Of a stretch of DNA of 64,000 bases, positions 39,405 through 47,666 are shown one piece after another. This DNA is from Saccharomycopsis malanga. Its lineage: Eukaryota; Ascomycota; Saccharomycetes; Ascoideales; Saccharomycopsidaceae. The notes under the pieces were generated by a model. The model did not search any database, had not been told where the DNA came from, and worked only from the letters and a program-made list of their open reading frames with translations. Each line of letters begins with the position of its first letter. The first letter of the stretch is position 1. The position numbers were made by a program, and so were the translations under genes. Location of the stretch: assembly GCA_004014935.1 (NCBI GenBank), contig CP025321.1:992001-1056000 (forward strand). Reading direction: 5' to 3'.

Positions 39405-41216
39405 TCAATTGACACTCAACAACTTATCCAAGGAATCCACTAAAAAGTCACACTCTGCGTTGTAATCCAATGGTGTGACGCTCTGAACTTGGTATCTAAT
39501 TCTAGCTACACCATTGTAGTTGTCCTGTCTAGCAGAGACTCTGAAGTTGAATTCTGACATTTGAATACCACTCAAGATCTTGGCAAACTTTCCGTTCTCG
39601 TCCTCTTGTTTGTAGCGGAGAAGTTCACCAGCAGAAACACCCAACATTGTGGTTGCACCTTCGTCGAAAAGAGTGACCCAGATTTGACCAGAGTAATCCA
39701 CGACAGAACAAGTGAGGATGTAGCGGTATTTTGGTTTATCGTGGTTAATATCACATTTCTCACATCTCCACGTGCCGTTGGGCTGCTCAAGGACTTTTCT
39801 ATTGCAGTCTTTAGTCTGGCAAGCTGGATAGCAAAAGTTGTCTGATTTGATAAAGTTCACGGTGGCTTTCATGTTGAAATAATCTGGTTTCTCGTGTTCT
39901 CCCAAATGGTTGTCCTGGGCTTTGCCAATAGCTATACGGTCTGCCAAGCTGCCTCTGGCGCCTGAGGATTCCTGCTTGATGGCTTTGAATTCCTGAGCAT
40001 TGCCCTGGGTGTCAAACCAGCCTTTCAACTTGAAAGCTTCTGGGATGTCTGGATTAGGAGAGATGGTGCCTGATTGGGTCAAAGACAAGCTACGGCCGCC
40101 AAACTCCTGCACTCTGGCGCCTTTGACGGCGACCACTGAGTTCACTGGCAACGAAAAGTCCACGGCAGTTTTGTTCCAAAGCCCCAAGTTGACAGCAAAG
40201 CCAGACTCGTCAACAAGAACAATGTCTCTTCTGTCATACGGCCGGCCAGTGGATTTGGATGTGATTTGGAAAGCAGGGTTGATTTCTTTGATCACAGCAA
40301 TGACATCAATCACCGAATTGACTTCTAGATCCTGGACCTTGGAAAGAGGAACAAAGTTGTACTGAAGTTTAGGCACGCCAGCTGCATCTTCGCATTCGAT
40401 GATTTCTGTGTCTCTGTCCAACGACAATTCGTATGGATGTTTGAGATTAGAAAACTGGCTTTTGGCAGGATTGATTCTAGCTTTAGACACATAAAATACC
40501 TTGCCTTCTTGTAAAACATCAAATAGAGCGTCTGCTCTATCGTTGAAAGCTGTAGCTCTAATTTCGTTGGTTTCGTCCAAGAAATTCACATTGAACAACT
40601 TGCCATCGCCTCGTTGGTTCGACCAGGTTCTCATAGGACTCTTATAAGACACTCTAGCCTTGATAGTCCAAAGATTCTGGTACGGCGACAACTGGTCAAT
40701 GGCAAACAAATGCGCTGGTGGTTTGGAGCCGCTGCTGGCCTTAGGAATGCTAGCTGCTTTAGAAGAAGCGGTGGATTCTTGTCCATTGTTGACAGAAGCA
40801 GTATTTGACGAATCGTCCAAATGTGCAACTTCGTGAGGATGTGCCCGGAAATAGTCATCCAAAGCAGTGGATTTACTGATTCCAACTCTACTGTAAGTTT
40901 CATGAACAAGCTGTGCCTCGGTAACAACCAATATATGCTTCTTTTTCTCGCCACTGCCCATCAATTCGGTCACATAGTCTGTGATCTTTACAATAGACGA
41001 CTTCTGGAAGCCAAGAGCCTCGATCTTTGCTGAATCTTCTGGTCTACAAACAGCATGACACAGATATTCGCCATCATTAAGAATAAAACGTAACCGTTTT
41101 CCATGCTCATTCACAATCTCTTTCAAATTAGTTATTTGCACCGTAAGAACCGGCTTGGTCTTCGTAACAAATGGTACTTTTAACGACCCTGGTGTAACCC
41201 CTGATTCATTCGACAT
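39405..41216 (-). CDS. RFA1: Replication protein A large subunit
   Basis: 603-aa largest subunit of the single-strand DNA binding heterotrimer RPA, used in replication, repair and recombination. Seen: the N-terminal OB domain (about 1-120); a linker rich in Ser/Ala; DNA-binding domain A beginning A-I-D-Q-L-S-P-Y-Q-N-L-W-T-I-K-A-R-V; domain B (about 295-400); and domain C with a zinc ribbon C-Y-P-A-C-Q-T-K-D-C near 460 and W-R-C-E-K-C. Length is close to yeast Rfa1 (621 aa). Upstream lie MCB-type sites, which fit the known G1/S peak of RFA1. Confidence 0.96.
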   Translation of the reverse strand: MSNESGVTPGSLKVPFVTKTKPVLTVQITNLKEIVNEHGKRLRFILNDGEYLCHAVCRPEDSAKIEALGFQKSSIVKITDYVTELMGSGEKKKHILVVTEAQLVHETYSRVGISKSTALDDYFRAHPHEVAHLDDSSNTASVNNGQESTASSKAASIPKASSGSKPPAHLFAIDQLSPYQNLWTIKARVSYKSPMRTWSNQRGDGKLFNVNFLDETNEIRATAFNDRADALFDVLQEGKVFYVSKARINPAKSQFSNLKHPYELSLDRDTEIIECEDAAGVPKLQYNFVPLSKVQDLEVNSVIDVIAVIKEINPAFQITSKSTGRPYDRRDIVLVDESGFAVNLGLWNKTAVDFSLPVNSVVAVKGARVQEFGGRSLSLTQSGTISPNPDIPEAFKLKGWFDTQGNAQEFKAIKQESSGARGSLADRIAIGKAQDNHLGEHEKPDYFNMKATVNFIKSDNFCYPACQTKDCNRKVLEQPNGTWRCEKCDINHDKPKYRYILTCSVVDYSGQIWVTLFDEGATTMLGVSAGELLRYKQEDENGKFAKILSGIQMSEFNFRVSARQDNYNGVARIRYQVQSVTPLDYNAECDFLVDSLDKLLSVN

Positions 41217-41316
41217 CGTCCCTGTCTTCTTTGTATCGCTCTTTGTAAACTCAACACTTGTTTGGCCTTATTTACAAATTACTACCAGCCTTGGACAAAA
41301 AGAAGAAGAAAAATCA

Positions 41317-41369
41317 ACGCGTCTTGGAAGGCGTTTTTCAATTCAACGCGATGACCAAGATACGCGCGA
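41317..41369. promoter_or_regulatory. MCB (MluI cell-cycle box) cluster upstream of RFA1
   Basis: A perfect ACGCGT at 41317-41322 is followed by AACGCGA at about 41345 and ACGCGCG at about 41362, all 100-155 bp from the RFA1 start. MBF binds such sites and drives G1/S genes including RFA1. The cluster lies between RFA1 and the divergent PRP38. Confidence 0.75.
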
Positions 41370-41502
41370 AATTTCAAGATGACGCCAAATGAAGAGGCGG
41401 CCCATGTGATATGTGCGTCCAAAATGCATGTACTGTTAAAATTACCAAGATGTTAATACATGAACAAGAAGTTTTAGAACTAAGCCATATAGTATAAAAA
41501 GT

Positions 41503-42168
41503 ATGGATAGAAGTAATCAGAGGTCTCTGGCGGAAGCTACGAAGAAGGATGATTTTGTAATATATCAAGACCGAGGACTTGCTAAAAATGCAAGGTTAGT
41601 ACATGGGGTCAACCCGGTATTACTTGTAGAGAAGATCACTCGTGAGAAGATCCAAGACTCGGTGTACTGGAAACTCAATTGCTTTGGTATCAACATTTTA
41701 GTGTTTATAGAAAAATGTGCTCAGTTAAAGCTAATTTCAGGCACCAATATTCTGAATCAGCCGTCTCATTTCCAGTGTTTGGTACTTAAGCTCCTTCAAA
41801 TTCAGCCAACACAGGACATTATACAAGAGCTTCTAAATCAAAAGTATTTCAAGTATTTGACCTGTGTGGCTCTCTTCTACGTGAGATTGTGCTACGATTC
41901 TATAGATGTATACAAGATTCTCGAACCGTTCTATAAAGATTACAGAAAGATCCGCTTCAGAGAGAACGGTAACTCATCAGTACTGGAGTCTCATATTGAT
42001 GAATTTGTAGATGCCTTGTTGACTCAGAATAGAGTCTGCGATTTGATTTTGCCAAGATTGACTAGTCGCATGGTCCTCGAGGATAAAGAGGAGCTTGAGC
42101 CACGCACAAGCTTGATTGATAGTGAAGATGAAGAGGAGAGCGAAGAAATTGATGAGGAGGAACAATAG
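41503..42168 (+). CDS. PRP38: Pre-mRNA splicing factor Prp38
   Basis: 221-aa tri-snRNP protein required for spliceosome activation (release of U4). Seen: H-G-V-N-P-V-L-L-V-E-K-I-T-R-E-K-I-Q-D-S-V-Y-W-K, C-F-G-I-N, P-S-H-F-Q-C-L-V-L-K-L-L-Q-I-Q-P, Y-F-K-Y-L-T-C-V-A-L-F-Y-V-R-L and the Y-K-D-Y-R-K-I-R block of the family, then an acidic tail of Glu and Asp. Length is close to yeast Prp38 (242 aa). It is divergent from RFA1 across 286 bp. Confidence 0.93.
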   Translation: MDRSNQRSLAEATKKDDFVIYQDRGLAKNARLVHGVNPVLLVEKITREKIQDSVYWKLNCFGINILVFIEKCAQLKLISGTNILNQPSHFQCLVLKLLQIQPTQDIIQELLNQKYFKYLTCVALFYVRLCYDSIDVYKILEPFYKDYRKIRFRENGNSSVLESHIDEFVDALLTQNRVCDLILPRLTSRMVLEDKEELEPRTSLIDSEDEEESEEIDEEEQ

Positions 42169-42182
42169 TGAGTTAATCGGAA

Positions 42183-42224
<42 letters not shown>
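42183..42224 (+). repeat. (AT)n(GT)n microsatellite
   Basis: About 24 bp of AT followed by about 18 bp of GT, 15 bp after the PRP38 stop. Compound dinucleotide repeats of this type tend to vary in length. Confidence 0.95.
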
Positions 42225-42293
42225 TTTGAATATTGCATTTTTAATATATTTTGAAGTTACTTTTATAGTAATATATCACTTTCAGTAGAATAA

Positions 42294-42577
42294 AGTGGCG
42301 TATGACCTCCAATAGGTATTCAAACCATAGGGCCTACAGAATTACCATTGCTTGATAATATAAACTTATTAGTAGATTTAGGTTTAACATTCTGATTAGT
42401 TGTAATATCTGTTCAACGTCAAGTAGCTAATGCTGCATTCACTCTCTCTGCTGGAGTATTTGGATCTGTATTCTTTGCGGGAACAGCGTTACCTTTCTTC
42501 CATATTCTGATGTTAGTTATTATGTTAGGTGTATTTTACTAAAGATTATGTAATTACCAATTTACAACTAATTATCA
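42294..42577 (+). pseudogene. Nuclear mitochondrial DNA fragment (NUMT) from cox3
   Basis: Translated with the yeast mitochondrial code (TGA as Trp) one frame reads S-G-V-W-P-P-I-G-I at 42294-42320, then P-T-E-L-P-L-L. It continues T-F-W-L-V-V-I and N-A-A-F-T-L-S-A-G-V-F-G-S-V-F-F-A-G-T-A-L, ending in M-L-V-I-M-L-G-V and N-Y-Q-F-T-T-N-Y. These are consecutive blocks of cytochrome c oxidase subunit 3. TGA codons at 42303 and 42393 fall on conserved Trp positions. A part between P-T-E-L-P-L-L and T-F-W is missing in frame, and a TAA at 42540 replaces a further Trp codon. It is an old insertion of mitochondrial DNA, not a gene. A retroposon begins directly after it. Confidence 0.9.
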
Positions 42578-42579
42578 GG

Positions 42580-43397
42580 CCGCTCGGTCGGATGGCTCTT
42601 CTCCCAGAGGAGAGGAAAATATCTGGCAAGTTATTTCATTGATTAATACTCTCGAAAACGAGGAAATGCCCAACAGTCTCAAAGGTTTGATTCCCCACTA
42701 TGAACACTTTACTCGCTGCTTTTACGATGACGAAAGTCTAATGTTTACTTTATATCAAATAAAATAATTATGATAAAAGGGCACGATTGGATTTTTCCCA
42801 CAGGGTTTTATCAAATCCCTTTGGACATCTTGCGTATAAGATATTATTTAATATGCCTTTATGCAATATCTTACTATTGCCAGGTGGCCAAGTTGGTTAG
42901 GCCATGCGCCACACAAAATAGTGCAGAATAGTGCAGAAAAATAAGTGTGGCGTTCCTCACTTTGGTTTTTTGACTCGATTCGCGCTGTTGACGTTTTGGA
43001 GTAATCGTTAAACGTTTTATTGAATTAAATCTATGCTATCCAGGTTATTTTGATTTTAAAAAACATACATTAACATTTTGAATTTTTTTCCTAAATTATG
43101 GAACTATTTATGATAAAATAAAAATACATCTGCGCATAAATTTTGATATAACGGAAAATTGCCAATTTTGACAAAAACTTGATTCTTTTAAACCATTATC
43201 TAAAGTGTTTACAACAAGCAAAACCATACGAAAAATATATTTTTATACTCTTGAGATCATACGGTTTTATACCATGTAATCTGTTTTGAAATTTTGTTTT
43301 TATAAATTATGTAATAGTGAAAAAGTGTCTTTTTGTCGAAAAAAAACCCACATAATTTGTTAAAAATCATGTTTTTCACCTCTCAAAGAGAGTTTTT
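42580..43397 (+). mobile_element. Retroposon pair, near-identical to the 29-kb copy, truncated at the 3' side
   Basis: From 42621 to 43397 it matches 29225-30002 with roughly 17 differences by eye (about 98%). It comprises the short unit (B box GGTTTGATTCC at 42684-42694) and the long unit (A box TGGCCAAGTTGG at 42885-42896). The first 40 or so bases differ strongly from the 29-kb copy: the A-box region reads TCGGATGGCTCTTCTCCCAG instead of a TGGCTGAGTGG form. It stops abruptly at 43397, where EF-1alpha-like sequence begins, so about 370 bp of the long body and any tail are absent. Confidence 0.85.
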
Positions 43398-43905
43398 AAT
43401 ACACAATATGTCAGTTGTACTGAAAGAGTTTTATTGTTGAAATAATACAATGAATACTAGGCTTGATTTTATTAACAATCAAGTAGTTTAGTAAGTGAAT
43501 AATCATAAAAAAATACCTTATAGCGCCATTCAAAAAAATTTTGAATTGGGTAAAAATTATTTCAAATACGCCTGGGTTTCGGACAAACATAAGGCTGATA
43601 GAATAAAAGGTGTTACCGTTGACATTGATTGTGAAAAACGAAACTCCAAAGTACAATATTACTGTTATTGGTAGTTCAGATCATAAAGAAATGATCAAGA
43701 ATCATGATTAGCTTCTCAAGCTGACTGTGCTATTTTGATAAGTACTGGTAGTGCTAGTGAATCCAAAGCTGGTATTTCTGAGTATAAGGAAGGTAAAGAA
43801 CGTACTTTGTTGGCTTTCACCTTGTGTGTTAGATAGTTATTGTCAACAAGATGGACACTGTTAAATGAGATCAAAAGCGTTTTAAAGAAATCCAAAAAAA
43901 AGGCT
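43398..43905 (+). pseudogene. Broken fragment of translation elongation factor EF-1alpha (TEF1)
   Basis: In shifting frames the plus strand encodes blocks of EF-1alpha: E-L-G-K-N-Y-F-K-Y-A-W-V-S-D-K near 43545; E-T-P-K-Y-N-I-T-V-I near 43640; A-S-Q-A-D-C-A-I-L-I near 43715; E-R-T-L-L-A-F-T-L near 43800; and N-K-M-D-T-V-K followed by TGA in place of Trp, then R-F-K-E-I near 43880. The order matches residues about 35-170 of the GTPase domain. The G motifs are degraded (D-A-P-G-H reads G-S-S-D-H), there are several frameshifts and stops, and neither end of the gene is present. Whether it came by DNA or cDNA capture cannot be told from the fragment. Confidence 0.87.
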
Positions 43906-43932
43906 TTACAATTATAAAACTACATAATTATT

Positions 43933-44741
43933 TTAATCAACATTCGTGTCGTCAACAGGGACCAGTTGTTTGCTTTGAAACTCCAAATCTTGAATTTTTT
44001 TTCTTGCGGTCAAGATCTCCTCTTGTATTGATGCAATACCACTGCCTAAACGAAAGATTTCTTCTTCCTCCAACTCATCGCTAAACACATTCTCCGGGTT
44101 CTTTTTAGAGTTGAGCAAATGGCCTGGTTTTGCTGTAAGAACTTTGAAAAATTCCTCTGTTGGCTCATTGAATATCAACTCGTCAAACAATATAGATTCT
44201 ACAGTACCGTCTTTCTTGGCAATACCAGCACCCAAATTCAAATTTTTATTGGCATTAGCCTCCGCAGAGACCCCACTGTCGCCAGCCACACCATTGAGAT
44301 TGTTGTATGGGTGCAATTTTAAATGATGATAGAATTGTATTGGTTTTTCGTTAGATTCCGGCTGGAAAAAGATTTTGATAATTACTTCAAACTCACCCCA
44401 CCCGGTTTCCGTGATTTCAAAAGGTGGGCTTTCGATCGTTCGAAGAGGGTTTCTGATCGTATCATGGAGTTTGAAAACTACCTTTTTGATAAACAGAAGA
44501 TCGTCTGCCTTGGTAGGATCTTTAACAAACACAGTCCAGCTGTGTGTATGTTCCTCAGGAACATTTTCAGGCTTCTTCTGCCCAAACGGCGTCGCCGTAT
44601 TGCCATATATTATAGGTCTAGCTATTGATATGTTCTAATTTGTTAGTATTAAAGTAATATCAAGCGGGTTTTCTCCAATTTTCGCATTATATTGCAGATT
44701 CGTATGGAACATACCTTTACTCGCTTTGCATGTGGCGCCAT
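43933..44741 (-). CDS. YAF9: YEATS-domain protein Yaf9, two exons
   Basis: 242-aa subunit shared by the NuA4 acetyltransferase and SWR1 remodelling complexes; its YEATS domain reads acetylated histone H3. Exon 1 is 44715-44741 (M-A-P-H-A-K-R-V-K) and exon 2 is 43933-44634. The 80-nt intron (44635-44714) has donor GTATGT, a perfect TACTAAC branch point and acceptor TAG. The joined protein reads K-R-V-K-N-I-S-I-A-R-P-I-I-Y-G-N-T, just like other Yaf9 proteins. Further marks: H-T-H-S-W-T-V-F-V, F-K-L-H-D-T, P-P-F-E-I-T-E-T-G-W-G-E-F and F-Y-H-H-L-K-L-H-P-Y. There is a C-terminal coiled coil. The EF-1alpha fragment abuts its 3' end. Confidence 0.93.
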
Positions 44742-45258
44742 ACTGAATAATGTTAATATCTACTCAACAGTAACCTAATAACCTTTTCAATGATGCATTT
44801 ATATATGTAATATATATTACTTTCACAGCCTCTATGAAATGAATATATGCAGGTATAATTCATACCAGCGAAAATAACACCATTACCCGGACTGGAGCTC
44901 AAGTGGCCGAGGTAAATAGCATATGTGCCCTGGTAATTTGACATTACTTGGAGTCATTTCGTGCCCTGGATGTTTTTGAAGAATATATCACAACGTCATG
45001 ATAATATGAGAATCAACTATAGTTAATTCACACTAGTATCTTTCCGAAGAGAACAGATGTTAGCACATTACAATGTAATATTGGATATGCAGACTACAAT
45101 GTAATATTGAATATGCAGACTACTATGTAATATTGAATATTAATGAGTATAAATTGAAAGAAACATCTAATAATTTGAACGAATTGAAGGACATTTATAA
45201 TGCAAAATGATATAATGTAAGAAAATAAGTCTAAGATTAACAACCCATAATTTTACAA
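44742..45258. other. Intergenic region YAF9 / AIG1-like pair
   Basis: 517 bp holding the YAF9 promoter and the 3' flank of the first AIG1-like gene. A 26-bp tandem repeat lies at 45069-45140. No gene is seen. Confidence 0.45.
45069..45140. repeat. 26-bp tandem repeat, 2.8 copies
   Basis: Units 45069-45094, 45095-45120 and partial 45121-45140 share the form TACAATGTAATATTGAATAT plus GCAGAC. Units one and two differ at one base. Confidence 0.92.
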
Positions 45259-45972
45259 TCAACTTGATTTCAACTTTTCTTCGTAGTTTTCTTCAATCTT
45301 GTCCACTGCTTCGGTGGTAACACCAACGACAATGTCATATATTTTACGGATGACGACAAAGCCAACAAAAGCGAGCAAAGCAACAAACACGAAGATCAAA
45401 GCTCTTTTTCTTGTTTCGACGTTTAAGAATGGATAAGGATAACACTGACCTAAAGTTGGGTCGATCAAAAAGTCTAACCAAGCCCAATAAGCACTGGCAA
45501 GAACTCCGCAAAGGGCAATTGCAACGGTGTTGGAGATTTGGAATTGAGGCAAGAAACATAGATAATCAGCTAGCAAAGTGATAAAAGGAAATAAATGAAG
45601 ACAGAAGTCAACACTGTACAGAACATTGTTGACCATAAGAATCATATGGCGGAAAAAAGTTTTAAGAGACCAATACACGACTGTGACAATGAATTCAAGC
45701 GAAAGAACAACCGCAAGAAAGTAATTGTTTTTAAAGTGGAAAAGTTTGGCGCTACGAGTGGCATGGGCAACAATGGAAAGAAAAAAATAATGGGTTGTCA
45801 AATGGGCCAGCAAATTTGTAAGAAACTGGGCAGGTCCAGCTTTTTTCAAAGGCAATGGCAAGGTATGTACTCTAATAAAATGGGTAATATAAAGCCCATA
45901 GCCAATGACGGCTAGAGCAATTATGCTGAGAAGAAGAGATTGTTTGTTGCCAGGAGCACGAATCGAGGGCAT
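45259..45972 (-). CDS. AIG1/FAR-17a-family membrane hydrolase-like protein, copy 1
   Basis: 237-aa multipass protein with about six hydrophobic helices. It matches the FAR-17a/AIG1 family, whose animal members AIG1 and ADTRP hydrolyse fatty-acid esters of hydroxy fatty acids with a membrane-embedded Thr and His. Here Thr52 (Q-F-L-T-N-L-L) and His126 (D-F-C-L-H-L-F-P-F) stand in the positions expected for that pair. Other marks: W-A-W-L-D-F-L-I-D-P and C-Y-P-Y-P-F-L-N-V. It is a tandem paralogue of the next gene. The first ATG in frame (45972) gives M-P-S-I-R-A-P-G-N-K, which lines up with the start of the paralogue. Enzyme activity is inferred. Confidence 0.8.
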   Translation of the reverse strand: MPSIRAPGNKQSLLLSIIALAVIGYGLYITHFIRVHTLPLPLKKAGPAQFLTNLLAHLTTHYFFLSIVAHATRSAKLFHFKNNYFLAVVLSLEFIVTVVYWSLKTFFRHMILMVNNVLYSVDFCLHLFPFITLLADYLCFLPQFQISNTVAIALCGVLASAYWAWLDFLIDPTLGQCYPYPFLNVETRKRALIFVFVALLAFVGFVVIRKIYDIVVGVTTEAVDKIEENYEEKLKSS

Positions 45973-46208
45973 TTCAAAGAAAAAACAAGAGATGCAATGA
46001 AAAGTGCTAACAAGAAAATCAAATACAATGGAAACAACTATATGAAAAGACAAGAAATAAACCCTGGTAATATAGCAACATGTCGGACCGTTCTTATCGA
46101 AAGCTCCAGAAAATTGATATCTTAGATGATCTGCGATACTCGGGCAATCTGTTTCGGATCGGATCCAGGATTTAATATATTAACTGTATACTATATACCT
46201 AATATTAT

Positions 46209-46877
46209 CTATTGGAATTTTTTATCATGGCTTGGAGGTTTAGGGATAATTTTCTCGTGGATCCAGCGCATGAAGGCGAATCCGACAAAGGCCAAGGTGC
46301 CGACAAAGAGGAAGATTGCGGCCCTTTGTTGGGTGGTAGGAACGTTCAAAAATGGATAAGGATAAGACTGGCCTCTGGCTGGGTCTATGAGGAAATTGAG
46401 CCAAAGCCAATAACCGTTGGTAAGAGCAGCACAGATGAGGAATTCTGAGCTGTGCGAAAGCTCTACGGCAGGAAGAAAGACATAGTAATCAATGGCTAGA
46501 GAAACAAAAGGTACAATGTGCACGCAAAAGTCTAAATCAAACGGAACCTTTTTCTCAAGAATCAAGTCAATAAAGAAGATTTTCAACAGCCAATACACAG
46601 TGCTAACAACAAACTCTAATGCTAGCACTACTGGTAAAATGTAGTTGTTCTTCCAATAGAAGACGCGCTGCGAATGGGTGGTATGAGCAATTAAACTAGT
46701 AGCATAATAAACCAACGTAAACACCGCCAGTAGATTCGTGAGAAATTGAAAATGTCCAGCTTCAGCAAGTGTTGTAGGAAGCACTAGCTGGTGGATAAGA
46801 TAACAACCATAACTAACAATAACTGCGCTGGTGGCATTGAGCGCCATCGACCATTTGTTTCCAGCAATTCTAGACAT
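46209..46877 (-). CDS. AIG1/FAR-17a-family membrane hydrolase-like protein, copy 2
   Basis: 222-aa paralogue of the preceding gene, in the same orientation and 236 bp apart. It shares the family plan: helices, Q-F-L-T-N-L-L with Thr47, N-N-Y-I-L-P-V-V-L-A-L-E-F-V, D-L-D-F-C-V-H-I-V-P-F with His120, W-L-W-L-N-F-L-I-D-P and S-Y-P-Y-P-F-L-N-V. The pair arose by tandem duplication and has since diverged widely while keeping the proposed catalytic Thr and His. The start at 46877 (M-S-R-I-A-G-N-K) is the first in-frame ATG. Lipid-ester hydrolysis in ER or other membranes is likely but unproven in yeast. Confidence 0.8.
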   Translation of the reverse strand: MSRIAGNKWSMALNATSAVIVSYGCYLIHQLVLPTTLAEAGHFQFLTNLLAVFTLVYYATSLIAHTTHSQRVFYWKNNYILPVVLALEFVVSTVYWLLKIFFIDLILEKKVPFDLDFCVHIVPFVSLAIDYYVFLPAVELSHSSEFLICAALTNGYWLWLNFLIDPARGQSYPYPFLNVPTTQQRAAIFLFVGTLAFVGFAFMRWIHEKIIPKPPSHDKKFQ

Positions 46878-47666
46878 GTTCTTTATATAACTGTTTTGAA
46901 ACAATATACAATATAATCAGCAATATGATGATGCTTTATACTCGTAACTCTTAGGCTATGTGGGTGAAATTGGAAATTACATACTCTGCTTTAAGTTTCT
47001 TTACTTGGCGATCCGTTTCCGTTCCAGAAGAACCGATGTGTGGGAATTTATAGGCATTTTCAAATTGTGGGCAAAATGAATCAAAGTGAATTTGGCTATG
47101 GTTGCTGTAGCCCAGCACATATCAGCTTTGTATATACCCGTTAAGAAAGATCCATAGAATATGATAACTAACCAATTTATACGATTCTGTAATAATGATA
47201 ATAATCTTATAACTCCAGCCCGGTATATTTCAGCCGTAAATATATCTGCTATAGTGAACCCAGGCTTGGCAAAAGCCGAGTGTGTAAAAGCCAAAATGCC
47301 ATTTCATTACTAATAATAATAATTTTTTATATTTCGAACCCTGTAAATATCAATTTCGTATGCCTTTCTCAATAAACATTTTCGATTTTCTTTTCAGCTA
47401 TTTGGAAATAAGAACTAGACCATCTGTAAGCCATTTTTTATATAGATTTACTTACCTGTGTTTCCATGACCCACTGTAAATGCCACTGAATAGATACGTT
47501 CATTTGAAAATTGCAAGACAAGTTCAACTTGAGCATTCCACAGTCATTGAACTTTTATTACACTCTGAATCAAACTAGTACATTACAAGTTTCAAATCAA
47601 ATGTTATTAATAGACATATAATAATACAATAGGCACAAGGCCAGAAGAATCTAAATGACAAAAAGT
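46878..47666. other. Intergenic region upstream of the AIG1-like pair
   Basis: 789 bp between two minus-strand genes. It holds the promoter of the AIG1-like pair, the 3' flank of the unknown membrane gene, and a run of three retroposon tail relics (listed separately). No further gene is seen. Confidence 0.45.
47097..47360 (-). mobile_element. Three consecutive retroposon tail relics
   Basis: Within 260 bp the plus strand shows three eroded reverse copies of the shared tail: GCCCAGCACATATCAGCTTT (about 47109), AATAATCTTATAACTCCAGC with CCGGTATATTTCAG (about 47203-47240), and TAATAATAATAATTTTTTAT with TTCGAACCCTGTAAATATCA (about 47308-47352). Two have AAT-type repeats beside them. No heads are recognisable. 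They look like stacked, 5'-truncated or decayed insertions. Confidence 0.65.

Noticed and set aside
44885-44945. tRNA-like CTCAAGTGGCCGAGG
   Set aside because: Resembles an A box but no B box follows at a suitable distance.
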